This document shows, one piece after another, positions 52,791 to 61,826 of a stretch of DNA of 64,000 nt (the stretch's first letter is position 1; each line of letters begins with the position of its first letter). The notes under the pieces are model-generated. The model was not told where the DNA came from. It saw nothing but the letters and a program-made list of their open reading frames with translations, and searched no databases. Both the position numbers and the translations under genes were made by a program. This DNA comes from CAWEPK01 sp963835595 (GTDB lineage: Bacteria; Desulfobacterota; Syntrophorhabdia; Syntrophorhabdales; WCHB1-27): the NCBI GenBank assembly GCA_963835595.1, contig CAWIGL010000003.1, positions 686,566 through 750,565 of the forward strand, written 5' to 3'.

Positions 52791-54176
52791 CTATATCTCG
52801 TTCCAGTCGATCTTGATATTTGCGCTCTTCTTCATACGCTCCTTAAAGGCCGCCAGGAACGCCTCCCTTGTCATCGACTCGTAGACCCGCTTGTACGTCT
52901 CCTTGTCCTTCTCCCACTGGGCGTTGTCCGGCTGCTTCTCGTCCGTGCACTTAAAGACGTAGTACTTGCCGCCGATGGTGACGGGCTTGCTGTAAACGCC
53001 GCCCTTCGCCAGGGCGAGCACCCCCGCGTCTTCCTTCGGTATCTGGCCGATCCCCTGGATTATCGTGACGTTCCTGTAGAGAAAAGGCGTCTCTTTGCCG
53101 AATTTGGCGTCCTTGCCCCTGATCGCGTCCTCCGCCTTGACCCGCGCCATGACCTTCGCCTTTTCGGCCGCGATCCGCTCCCTGATTACCTTGACCGCCG
53201 CTTCCTTTGCCAGGGGCTTCCCTTCCTCCCGGTCCACCATCTGGAAGATGAAGGACCTGTCGCCCTCCCTCACGGGCAGCGATATCTCGCCCTTTCCCAG
53301 AGTTTTCAGCCAATTCTGGGGCTTGAGGGCGGCGAACCGGGCCATCACCTCGCTTTGTCTCAATACGCCTAAGTCGGTGACCTCGATGCCTTTCGACCTG
53401 CCGTAGGCGACCATGTCCTTCGTCTTGAGCATTTCCATATACGCCTGGTCGTCCCTGACGCCGCTTTTCTCGTTGATGAGCATGTAACGCAGATGATAGG
53501 TATCCTCCGACCGGTACGCGTCCTTCTCCCTATCGTAGATGGAGGCGACCTCCCTCTCGTCGATGTCCACCTTGTCCTTGTAGCTATCCGGGTCGAAGAC
53601 GGCGGCGGCGAGCTTTATCTGCCCCTTCTCCCTGACGTAGGCGTCATGGGCTGCGCCCTCATCCACACGCACCCCGTTGTCGCCGATGATGCGCATCACC
53701 CTTTCTATCGTCATCGCCTGTCTCTCGCGGTCCTCGAACGTCTTAGGGTCGAGGTTGTTCCTCCTCAGGAACTCCTCGTATGCCTCCTGGCTGAAGGCCC
53801 CGTTCCTTTTGAACAGATCGATGCCGGTAACGTACGCGCGGAACTCCCTGTCGGAGACCCTTATCCCCATGTCGTCCGCAGCTTTCAGGAAGAGGTACTT
53901 GTCGACGAGCTGGCTCATCGTCTCTTCCTTGAGCTTGAGCTGGTTTTTCGTCTCTTCGTCGAACTTGTCCCTGTAGAGGTTCCGGTAAAAGGCCTCGATC
54001 CTCCTGTACGCCTGATCGTACTCGGAGGCCGATATCTTGTACGGGCCTACCCGCGCTATCGTCCTGTCGGCGCCGCCTTTGCTGAACCCGAAGGTGAAGA
54101 CGAAGACGACCGCGATGACGGCGCAGATAATCCCCAGCAGCCACCTGCTCGCGTGCTTTCGCATAAATCTTAACAT
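52791..54176 (-). CDS. PpiD/SurA-like periplasmic chaperone
   Basis: A 461-aa protein with an N-terminal TM anchor (WLLGIICAVIAVVFVFTFGFS). It is followed by a SurA-N-type helical domain (KISASEYDQAYRRIEAFYRNL, QLVDKYLFLKAADDMGIRVSDREF) and a parvulin-like region with LREYGRSKGIEVTDLG-type strands. The proline isomerase signature is weak, so a chaperone role is more likely. It is divergent from mreB. Confidence 0.85.
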   Translation of the reverse strand: MLRFMRKHASRWLLGIICAVIAVVFVFTFGFSKGGADRTIARVGPYKISASEYDQAYRRIEAFYRNLYRDKFDEETKNQLKLKEETMSQLVDKYLFLKAADDMGIRVSDREFRAYVTGIDLFKRNGAFSQEAYEEFLRRNNLDPKTFEDRERQAMTIERVMRIIGDNGVRVDEGAAHDAYVREKGQIKLAAAVFDPDSYKDKVDIDEREVASIYDREKDAYRSEDTYHLRYMLINEKSGVRDDQAYMEMLKTKDMVAYGRSKGIEVTDLGVLRQSEVMARFAALKPQNWLKTLGKGEISLPVREGDRSFIFQMVDREEGKPLAKEAAVKVIRERIAAEKAKVMARVKAEDAIRGKDAKFGKETPFLYRNVTIIQGIGQIPKEDAGVLALAKGGVYSKPVTIGGKYYVFKCTDEKQPDNAQWEKDKETYKRVYESMTREAFLAAFKERMKKSANIKIDWNEI

Positions 54177-54426
54177 CGATTCTCCTGAGCTTCGTTAATA
54201 GCGGGCCGACCCGCCGTCCCCTTGAGCCGCCGGAACGGGCCGCCCGTCTCCTCCCAAGCAAAGGCGAGGCGACTCCCGGGCAACCCCCCGATTGGCCCCC
54301 CTGCCGGCTCCCTTTTTTGCGCTTCTGTGCGTTTTCGGTTCTATCCCTTGCTTGATTTTGATACTTTAAAATAGTATATTAGCACTTGCTTTTCAAGACC
54401 TTAAATTATCAGGGAGCAGTAGGATA

Positions 54427-55467
54427 ATGTTTGACGCCTTATTCGGATTCATATCTAAAGACCTTGCCATAGACCTGGGGACGGCAAACACGCTCGTCTA
54501 CCTCAAGGGGAAGGGGATCGTCGTCAACGAGCCTTCCGTCGTCGCCGTCCACCAGGACCAGAGGGGCGCGAAACGGGTCATAGCCGTTGGGGAAGAGGCC
54601 AAAAGGATGCTCGGCAAGACGCCGGGGAGCATCGTCGCCATCAGGCCGCTGAAAGACGGGGTCATCGCAGACTTCGAGGTGACCGAGGCGATGCTCAAGT
54701 ACTTCATCCAGAAGATACACAACAAGAAGTCGTACGCCCGCCCGCGCATCGTCATCTCCATCCCGTCGGGCATCACCCCCGTCGAGAAGAGGGCGGTCAA
54801 GGAGTCTGCGGAGTCCGCCGGCGCGCGGGAGGTCTACCTTATCGAAGAGCCGATGGCCGCAGCCATAGGTGTCGGCCTCCCCATAACGGAGCCGTCCGGC
54901 AACATGATCGTCGATATAGGCGGCGGCACGACCGAAGTGGCGGTCATCAGCCTCTCCGGCATCGTCTACTGCAATTCCGTCAGGATAGCGGGCGACAAGA
55001 TAGACGAGGCCATTATCCAGTACATCAAGAGGAAGTACAACCTGCTCATCGGGGAGCGGACGGCGGAATACGTCAAGATCGCCATCGGGTCGGCCTACCC
55101 CCTCCAGAACGAGCAGGAGCTCGACCTGGAGATCAAGGGGCGGGACCTTGTGGGGGGCATCCCCAAGACGCTCGAAATCTCCTCGAAGGACATACGGGAG
55201 GCCATCGCCGAGCCGGTCAACGCGATAGTCGATTCCGTACGGCTCGCCCTCGAAAGGACGCCGCCGGAGCTCGCGGCCGACATAGTGGAGAAGGGCATCG
55301 TCCTCTCCGGCGGCGGGGCCATGCTGAAGAACCTCGACCTCATCATCAAAGAGGTGACGAGGCTGCCTGTAATCGTGGCTGAGAACCCGCTCACGGCAGT
55401 CGTCGAGGGGGCCGGCAGGGTCCTCGACGAGATGAGCCTTCTCAGAGAAATAGCCGCGAAGTTCTAA
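54427..55467 (+). CDS. mreB: Rod-shape actin homologue MreB
   Basis: A 346-aa bacterial actin that guides lateral wall synthesis. Phosphate and adenosine motifs: LAIDLGTANTLVYLKGKGIV, MIVDIGGGTTEVAVISL and KGIVLSGGGAMLKNLD. The amphipathic N-terminus (MFDALFGFIS) targets the membrane. Frame intact. First gene of mreBCD-mrdA-rodA. Confidence 0.97.
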   Translation: MFDALFGFISKDLAIDLGTANTLVYLKGKGIVVNEPSVVAVHQDQRGAKRVIAVGEEAKRMLGKTPGSIVAIRPLKDGVIADFEVTEAMLKYFIQKIHNKKSYARPRIVISIPSGITPVEKRAVKESAESAGAREVYLIEEPMAAAIGVGLPITEPSGNMIVDIGGGTTEVAVISLSGIVYCNSVRIAGDKIDEAIIQYIKRKYNLLIGERTAEYVKIAIGSAYPLQNEQELDLEIKGRDLVGGIPKTLEISSKDIREAIAEPVNAIVDSVRLALERTPPELAADIVEKGIVLSGGGAMLKNLDLIIKEVTRLPVIVAENPLTAVVEGAGRVLDEMSLLREIAAKF

Positions 55468-55484
55468 GCAGCCAAAGGCAACCG

Positions 55485-56285
55485 GTGAAAGGCACTTTCG
55501 TAATTATAACGGCTGTCTTACTACTCGTCCTTTCATTCCTTCTGTTCACCAACATACCCGTCTTCCAAAGAGGCTACGTTAGGGCAAAGTCCGGTCTGGC
55601 GGACGGCATCGGGCCGGTTCTCCAGGCGATCCGGTTCCCCATGCGCGCCCTGAACTCCGTCATCGAAGGCTATATCGACCTCATCGGCGTGAAGCGGACG
55701 AACGCCGAGCTTAAGCAGACGATAGGGAAGCTGGAGCTCGAGAACCAGAAGGTACCGGAGCTTCAAGCGGAAAACGAAAGACTGAAAAGCCTCCTGCGCC
55801 TGACCGAGCAGCAGCCCGGCAGGCTGATCGCCGCCCGGATCGTCGGCGAGGACGTGATGAACTGGTTCAAGTGCATCCTCATAGACAAGGGGCGCTCCGC
55901 AGGGATAAAGGAAAGGATGCCGGTCATTACGCCTTCCGGCCTCGTGGGGCAGGTCATCGAGGTGAACAAGTGGCACTCCAAGGTGATGGTCGTCAACGAC
56001 ACCAACTCGGCGGTAGACGTCTACGTGTCGGGCAAGAATTCGAGGGGCATAGCGGAAGGCACGGGCCAGACGACCCTCAAGCTCAAGTACGTGCTGAAGA
56101 ACGACGACATAGAGCCGGGCGATAAGCTGATAACGTCGGGCAAGGACGCGATATTCCCCAGGGGCTTCCCCCTCGGCATCGTCATCGCCGTGGACAAGAA
56201 CAAGCCGGGGCTCTTCTCTGACATCGACATCATGCCCTTCAACAATTTCAGGAAGCTCGACGACGTCCTGATAGTGAGCAAATGA
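55485..56285 (+). CDS. mreC: Rod-shape protein MreC
   Basis: A 266-aa protein with one N-terminal TM helix, a coiled coil (KQTIGKLELENQKVPELQAENERLKSLLRL) and the beta-barrel periplasmic domain (VITPSGLVGQVIEVNKWHSKVMVVNDTNSAVDVYV). GTG 55485 is the likely start. The stop overlaps mreD (ATGA). Confidence 0.94.
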   Translation: MKGTFVIITAVLLLVLSFLLFTNIPVFQRGYVRAKSGLADGIGPVLQAIRFPMRALNSVIEGYIDLIGVKRTNAELKQTIGKLELENQKVPELQAENERLKSLLRLTEQQPGRLIAARIVGEDVMNWFKCILIDKGRSAGIKERMPVITPSGLVGQVIEVNKWHSKVMVVNDTNSAVDVYVSGKNSRGIAEGTGQTTLKLKYVLKNDDIEPGDKLITSGKDAIFPRGFPLGIVIAVDKNKPGLFSDIDIMPFNNFRKLDDVLIVSK

Positions 56286-56779
56286 GCAGAAAAGCTCGCC
56301 TTTCTCATATTCGGCGTCTTCCTTACGATTTGCGCCTCCGCGGCCTTTTCCTCCCTTCCCCTGGAGATCGCCAAGCCCGACGTAGGCATCCCTTTCATCA
56401 TTTACGGCATCTTCTTCCTCTCGCCTGCGGAAGGGCTGCTTGCAGCGGTGCTGTTCGGCTTCATGCCGGGAGATCCTTTCGAGCGCCCCGGCAGGCTCCA
56501 CCCTTTTCGCGTGCATCGGCGTCGCGCTGTCGTGCATCTTCCTGAAGAGCAGGCTCTATATCGAGTCGCGGTATACCTTCGCCCTCGTCTGCGCCGCCGC
56601 CGTGCTCACCGAGTCCTTCATCTTCCTCGCCCTCTCCGTGCTCGCCAAGGGGGAGACGAAGGACTTTTACAACGTGCTCGTCTTCGTCGGTCCCCGACGC
56701 CATAGAGACGGGCTTCCTGGGCCTTTTCATGTTCGTCCTCTTCGAGCGGGCAAAGATCCGCTATATGGGCAGGGTGTGA
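56282..56779 (+). CDS. mreD: Rod-shape protein MreD (three frame breaks)
   Basis: A small polytopic membrane protein of the elongasome. After the ATG the frame breaks near 56290. Then KLAFLIFGVFLTICASAAFSS and GIPFIIYGIFFLSPAEGLLAAVLFGF follow in one frame, STLFACIGVALSCIFLKSRLYIESRY in another (break near 56465-56475), and VPDAIETGFLGLFMFVLFERAKIRYMGRV in a third (break near 56690). Together they form a full-length MreD of about 165 aa. Confidence 0.85.
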
Positions 56780-56780
56780 G

Positions 56781-58635
56781 ATGCACGAGAAGGACGAACT
56801 GACGCCGCGGGAGAAGAAATACAAGTGGTGCGAGCGGATACTCGCCCTCACCATGATCGTCCTTTTCATGCGCCTCTTCGACCTCCAGATACTGAAAGGC
56901 GACGAGATGAGGAGGCTTTCCGAGCAGAACCGGGTGCGCGTCAAGAAGATACTCGCGCCCGAGGGGGACCATCTTCGACAGGACGGGCAAGGTACTGGCC
57001 GACACGCGCCCGTCGTTCAACCTCTACCTCATCCCGGAGGACATCAAGGACTTTACCCAGACGGTGGACGGCTGCGTGCAGCTTCTGGGGATCGACCGGG
57101 ACGAGATCATCGAGAAGCTGAAGGACGCGCGCGACTTCCCTTCGTCCTTCCCCGTCAAGATAGAGTCCGACATGTCGATGGACCAGGTGGCGAAGGTCGA
57201 GGCCAGCAAGTTCTACCTGCCGGGCGTCATGATCCAGATCGAGCCGAAGCGCAACTATCCGTTCGGCCTCATGCTCTCCCACGCCCTCGGATACGTGTCG
57301 GAGGTCAGCCCGGAGGAGCTGAAGACGGAGGAATACAAAAAGTACGCCATCGGGGACACGATCGGCAAGTTCGGCCTTGGAGAGGATGTACGAGAAGTAT
57401 CTGCGGGGCGTGGACGGCGAGCAAAGGGTCGAGGTGGACGCCTCCGGCAAGGAGATAAGGACGCTCGACACGAAGGAGCCCGTCTCCGGCGACAGCATCT
57501 ACCTCAATATCGACCTCGAATGTCCAGACGACGATAGAAAAAGCCCTGGAAGGGAAGAAAGGGGGCGCAGTCGTCTCCGACCCGCGCACGGGGGGCATAC
57601 TCGCCCTCGTCAGCCATCCCGCCTTCGACCCCAACCAGCTTACGTCCGGCTCACGGGAATACTGGAAGAACATCGCCACCGACCCGTCCCACCCCTTGCA
57701 GAACAGGGTCATCCAGGGGCGCTTCCCCCCAGGCTCCACGTTCAAGCCGCTGGTGGCGCTCGCCGCCCTGGAGAAGGGGGCCATCAACGAGCATACCAGC
57801 TTCACCTGCGGCGGCCACTTCACCTTCGCCGGCCACGTCTTCAAGTGCTGGCAGAAAAAGGGCCACGGCACGGTGGCCGTCCATAGGGGCATAGTCGCCT
57901 CCTGCGACGTCTTCTTCTACAACACGGGCCTCCGGACCGGCGTAGACGCCATCCACGAGATGGCCCGAGAAGATGGGCATCACGAAGCCTACGGGGATCG
58001 ACCTGCCCGGCGAAAAGAGCGGCCTCGTCCCTTCGACTGAGTGGAAGAAGAAGACCTTCGGCGAGAAATGGTACGAGGGGGAGACGGTCTCGGTCGCAAT
58101 CGGCCAGGGCGCCGTCTGGCTCACCCCGATGGGGCTGCTTCAGCTCGCGTCCTTCGTCGGCAACGAGGGCGTCACCTTCAGGCCGAGGCTGGTGAACCGG
58201 ATAGTCTCGCCCGAAGGGAAGGTCCTGAAGGCGTTCGAGCCGGAGATGACGGCCAACGTAAAGCTCAACAAGGAAAACATCACGCTGGTCAAGGAAGGGA
58301 TGAAGGGCGTTGTGAACGAGCCGGGCGGGACGGCCTACAGCAACGCCCGCCTGCAAAACGTGAGCATGAGCGGCAAGACGGGGTCCGCCCAGTCCGGCAC
58401 GGGAGGCGCCGACCACGCGTGGTTCATCGCGTTTGCGCCGAGCGACGCCCCGTCGGTCGCCATGAGCATACTGGTGGAGCACGGGATGCACGGCGCCTCC
58501 GCCGCAGCCCCCATCGCCAAGGCTGTCGCGGAGACCATGTTCAACAAGGAGCAGCCGCCGGTAAAATCGGCAGGCACAGACACGGGACAGCCACAGATAA
58601 AACAGATCAAATCGGCGGCACTCAATGTACATTGA
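56781..58635 (+). CDS. mrdA: Penicillin-binding protein 2 (four frame breaks)
   Basis: The elongasome transpeptidase. TM anchor CERILALTMIVLFMRLFDLQIL is followed by RGTIFDRTGKVLADTRPSFNLYLIP, the dimerisation domain, and the transpeptidase domain with catalytic SxxK in PPGSTFKPLVAL, SCDVFFYN (SxN-like) and MSGKTGSAQSG (KTG). One-base gains near 56961, 57379, 57524 and 57967 shift the frame each time. Repairing all four gives a continuous PBP2 of about 615 aa. All four are apparent single-base insertions, a pattern of error rather than of gene decay. Confidence 0.92.
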
Positions 58636-59732
58636 CCGGAGAAGACTCTACCACCTCGACTGGTATCTCATCCTCAACGGCCTGGTCCTCCTCGCCATCG
58701 GCTTCATCAACCTGGCGAGCGCGACGAGGTCGATCGACGCCGGCCCTTACAACCTGCTTTTGAAACAGGCCGTCGCCCTGTGCATCGGCATCGCCGTCCT
58801 CTTCCTTATCCTTACGTACGACTACCGCCTGATCGCGAGCTATTCGAGGCATTTTTACGGCGCCACCCTCTGCTTTCATCGTCTTCGTCCTGGTCCTCGG
58901 GACGATAGCGGGCGGCGCAAAAAGATGGCTCTCCATCGCCGGCATCGCCTTTCAGCCGTCTGAGCTGATGAAGCCCGTCATGGTGCTGATGCTCGCCAAT
59001 ATGCTCTTCCAGCGGAAGAAGGAGGACGAGCCGCTGAACATGAAGGATGTCCTCCTGCCGCTCCTCTACATCTTCGTCCCCTGCGTCCTCATCCTGAAGC
59101 AGCCGGACCTCGGCACGGCGGTAGTCATCCTCCTCTCCTGCCTTTGCATACTCTGGTTCGTGGGACTGACGAAGCCGACGTACCTCTTCCTCGGGGTCGT
59201 AGGGCTCTCCTCGCTCCCCGTCCTCTGGAAATTCCTGATGAAGCCGTACCAGAAGATGCGCATCCTCAGCCTCATCAACCCGGACATGGACCCGTCCGGG
59301 TACGGCTACCACTCGATACAGGCGAAGATCGCCGTCGGCTCCGGGGGGCTTTTCGGCAAGGGATACCTGAACGGCACGCAGCACAAGCTCCATTTTATCC
59401 CGGAGCACCATACGGACTTCATATTTACGGTCTTCGGGGAGGAATGGGGGTTGATCGGGTCGATCATCCTCTTTATGCTCTTCATCTCGTTCATTTACAG
59501 GTGCTTAAAGATATAGCCGAACACGAACGAGCCCCTGGGCTCGACCATCTGCTTCGGCATCGCGTCGATCATCTTCGTACAGTTCACGATCAACATACTG
59601 ATGGCGATAAACCTCGCGCCGGTCGTGGGCATCCCGCTGCCGTTCATCAGCTACGGGGGGTCTTCGCTGATATCTACCCTGATAGGCGTGGCATTGCTCC
59701 TGAACATCAATATGCGCCGCTACATGTTTTAG
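58625..59732 (+). CDS. rodA: SEDS glycosyltransferase RodA (one frame break, one in-frame TAG)
   Basis: A polytopic peptidoglycan polymerase that works with PBP2. It opens HLDWYLILNGLVLLAIGFINLASATRS. An extra T near 58870 breaks the frame. It resumes with IAGGAKRWLSIAGIAFQPSELMKPVMVL, the SEDS signature, then QPDLGTAVVIL and GEEWGLIGSIILFMLFISFIYRCLKI. An in-frame TAG at 59514-59516 interrupts it. The same frame continues with the conserved NILMAINLAPVVGIPLPFISYGGSSLISTL to 59732. ATG 58625 overlaps mrdA by 11 bases. Confidence 0.9.
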
Positions 59733-59742
59733 GGGTGGGGGT

Positions 59743-59870
59743 GGGCCGGGATCTTTTCGCGGCTTTTCGCCGTTTTCTTCGGTGTTCCGGCTCGACGGAC
59801 GCAAAAAGTCCAGTCTCGCCGGTCCACCTCGAAAAACAACAAAAAATCCACCGAAAATCTCCCGGCCCCC
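59743..59870 (+). repeat. MITE-like repeat, copy C
   Basis: A 128-bp unit with termini GGCCGGGATCTTTTCG and CGAAAATCTCCCGGCC, an inverted repeat matching at 14 of 16 positions. It lies just after rodA. It shares internal blocks with copies A (28511-28627) and B (48101-48226). It encodes nothing, so any movement would need a transposase elsewhere. Confidence 0.65.
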
Positions 59871-59989
59871 TTTTCATTAAGCGCTGTGATGCATTGAACG
59901 GAATGCTCGGCTTCTTCCTGAAAGAAACGAAGTACCCCTGTCATACAAAACCACATGACTTGAAGCGGTAATCGTCAGGGCGGCAAATG

Positions 59990-60018
59990 AAAAAGGCAGA
60001 GCCATTGCCGGCCCTGCC
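59990..60018 (-). terminator. Intrinsic terminator of the PEP-CTERM gene
   Basis: Minus strand: GGCAGGGCC pairs with GGCTCTGCC around GGCAAT and is followed by TTTTT. It lies 22 bp beyond the stop. Confidence 0.85.
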
Positions 60019-60039
60019 CGCGATGTTGGGTAAACAACG

Positions 60040-60633
60040 CTACTTCGTGAGCCTTTTTCTCATCGCCGCTAGACCTGCGAGGCCGGGGGTAAAGAGGAGC
60101 AGGGCGGAGGGCAAAGGCACTGCGTTGACGGAGACATGATCAAGGTATTGCCAGGCCGGATCATTTGTAGATCCGAATGTGAGGGTGTCGGTGCCTGTGC
60201 CTGTGATGGTGTAATTATAAGAGGTCCAGGGCTGTGCATTCATGTTCACCAGAGACAGGAGGGTTGTGCCGTTCCACTTCACCCAAAAATCATTCGGAGT
60301 GCCACCATCGCTAGCCATCCAGAAGTGTACGTTATAACTCTGTCCTGATGCCGTGGTCAGGGTCTGGGACAGAATTGCGTCGCCATTGCCCCCACCGGCT
60401 TGGCTAACCCCTGCGAACGCGGCGAAATAGGTGCCGGATTGGGGTGCTACGGCAAAGTTGCCGGCAGTGCTGACGGACGTCCAACTCTGGTCGCCGGCTA
60501 AGGTCCAGCCCGTAAAATCGCCCGTCTCGAAACCTCCGTTTATCAGCAGGTTCGCACGGGCGATACCCGTATGCAATGCGACCAGAAGGACCGCCACGCC
60601 TATCCCCAAAACTACCTTTCTCAGCGCTTTCAT
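60040..60633 (-). CDS. PEP-CTERM-type exported protein
   Basis: A 197-aa secreted protein. The signal peptide is LGIGVAVLLVALHTGIARA. The body reads NLLINGGFETGDFTGWTLAGDQSWTSV, a carbohydrate-binding-like beta sandwich common in PEP-CTERM proteins. The sorting tail is VPLPSALLLFTPGLAGLAAMRKRL: a VPLPSA motif, hydrophobic helix and basic end, recognised by exosortase. Downstream of a c-di-GMP-type riboswitch. It may be part of an extracellular matrix. Confidence 0.88.
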   Translation of the reverse strand: MKALRKVVLGIGVAVLLVALHTGIARANLLINGGFETGDFTGWTLAGDQSWTSVSTAGNFAVAPQSGTYFAAFAGVSQAGGGNGDAILSQTLTTASGQSYNVHFWMASDGGTPNDFWVKWNGTTLLSLVNMNAQPWTSYNYTITGTGTDTLTFGSTNDPAWQYLDHVSVNAVPLPSALLLFTPGLAGLAAMRKRLTK

Positions 60634-60657
60634 GTGCCCCCCACGGTATGAAAGAGT

Positions 60658-60765
60658 TATCTCGGCATCCCGGCTGTCTTTCTGATGAAGTTCGTGGACT
60701 CCTATGTCCGGGACCCGTTGGCCTTCCGTCCCACCCTTCGCGGGTGGTCTTACTTTGTCTACCTA
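60658..60765 (-). ncRNA. Cyclic di-GMP-I-type (GEMM) riboswitch
   Basis: Minus-strand hallmarks of the GEMM fold in order: GACAAAGTAAGACCACCC, a GCGA-type loop, GGGTGGGACGGAAGGCC, AACGGGTCC, a variable arm, and ACAGCCGGGATGCC. The GTGGGACG-AA-GCC core and the later AGCCGGGTTGCC-like arm with its receptor are typical. It lies about 25 bp before the PEP-CTERM ATG. Assignment from memory of the consensus; GEMM variants may bind other dinucleotides. Confidence 0.72.
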
Positions 60766-60766
60766 T

Positions 60767-60795
60767 AGAGTAATACGTTGTATTACGCTTGTCAA
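60767..60795 (-). promoter_or_regulatory. Promoter with palindrome upstream of the riboswitch
   Basis: Minus strand TTGACA (60795-60790) with a weak TACTCT box 17 bp away. The spacer contains GTAATAC-AAC-GTATTAC (60786-60770), a perfect 7-bp inverted repeat, presumably bound by a regulator. Confidence 0.5.
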
Positions 60796-61186
60796 GAGAA
60801 AACTTCTCGCATGTAAAAAAATTTGTCCCGGCGCTGTTGGAGGATTACCTTAGACCAAGGATAAAGGTTTGACCTGCCCCCCATAAAATGCCGCGCCCTC
60901 CCGGGCAGGCCCTCCCGGCCATCGCGCGCCCATCTGCTCCCCAAATCCACGCAACGGCGGCCGAAAGAAAATGCTTGACAATAAATCCAGAAATGGTATA
61001 CCAAAACATAGGCGATCTTCGGGGTCAGGTCTTGCAATCATACATTTTCCTTTCCTTCTTCCGGTAATCCACGATCAAGGTCGGAAGGCGCTGCACTCGA
61101 CTTGGACGCGCTATCGGCAATCCCCTACCTTCCCCGCCGCTTCGTGGAAGGCGCCCGGCCCCATTAGCCGGTCATACGGCCTCCTC
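60796..61186. other. Intergenic region with module-flanking repeat
   Basis: No gene is seen. A 22-bp sequence at 60954-60975 recurs as a direct repeat at 62620-62641, and a CCGCTTCGTGGAAGGCG segment near 61137-61153 has a counterpart near 62566-62582. The two copies flank the nucleotidyltransferase module. Confidence 0.55.
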
Positions 61187-61235
61187 TTGACAAATATTGT
61201 ATTTTAGAGTACAATTATATGTATGTAAACATACA
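61187..61235 (+). promoter_or_regulatory. Promoter and operator of the nucleotidyltransferase operon
   Basis: TTGACA (61187-61192) and TACAAT (61210-61215), spacer 17 bp. ATTGTA (61196-61201) and TACAAT form an inverted repeat over the -10 box. TGTATG-TAAA-CATACA (61220-61235), a perfect palindrome, lies at the expected transcription start. Tight autoregulation is likely. Confidence 0.7.
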
Positions 61236-61244
61236 AGGAGTTGT

Positions 61245-61823
61245 ATGATAAATTATCGGATGGGAATAGATGCTCTTTACGAGAGGTTTGAGGCATGGAA
61301 TGGATACCTTACAGGGAGAGCGCGACTCATAGCATGCGGCGGAACGGCGCTTACCCTGCTTGGATTCAAGGACTCGACCAAGGACGTCGATCTGATGATA
61401 CCTGACGAAAGAGAGTACGATTCCTTTATCAGGATGTTACAAGCGCTGGGGTACAGACAGGTAGGAGGGCGTAGTTGGAGATCTGACAGCGATAGCTTAT
61501 TCATCCTGGACATCTTCAGGGGAAACTTCATACATACCACGGAGCTTGTTGAATCTCCCCTGATAGAGGGCAATCACACGCTGATAAGGGAGTACAGCCG
61601 GATCTACCTGGGAGTGCTTAATGATTATGACCTCATCACAAGTAAGCTGCTGCGGGGTACGTCCGTAGATTTTGACGACTGCCGTGCGCTGGTCGAAGGG
61701 AGGCACGGCGCCCTCGACATGGTCAGATTGGCAGAACGTTTCAGGGAGACGGCATTAGGCTACCCCGGCGAGGATAGAGTGTTGAAGAACCTGGATGTTT
61801 TCCTGGCAGAACAAAGGGGTTGA
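61245..61823 (+). CDS. DUF6036-like nucleotidyltransferase
   Basis: A 192-aa protein. It shows ARLIACGGTALTLLGFKDSTKDVDLMIPDEREYDSF: a GG(T)xxL...STKDVD polymerase-beta-type motif of DUF6036/AbiEii-like nucleotidyltransferases. A third acidic strand is SLFILDIFRG. Such domains occur in AbiE- and MNT-type toxin-antitoxin systems. AAGGAG four bases before ATG 61245 fixes the start. It lies 3 bp before its partner gene. Confidence 0.75.
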   Translation: MINYRMGIDALYERFEAWNGYLTGRARLIACGGTALTLLGFKDSTKDVDLMIPDEREYDSFIRMLQALGYRQVGGRSWRSDSDSLFILDIFRGNFIHTTELVESPLIEGNHTLIREYSRIYLGVLNDYDLITSKLLRGTSVDFDDCRALVEGRHGALDMVRLAERFRETALGYPGEDRVLKNLDVFLAEQRG

Positions 61824-61826
61824 GCG

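Noticed and set aside
59514..59516. Stop-codon recoding (pyrrolysine or amber suppression) in rodA.
   Set aside because: Nearby frame breaks show local sequence error, and other genes here use TAG as an ordinary stop (for example the AURKAIP1 gene and rodA itself).
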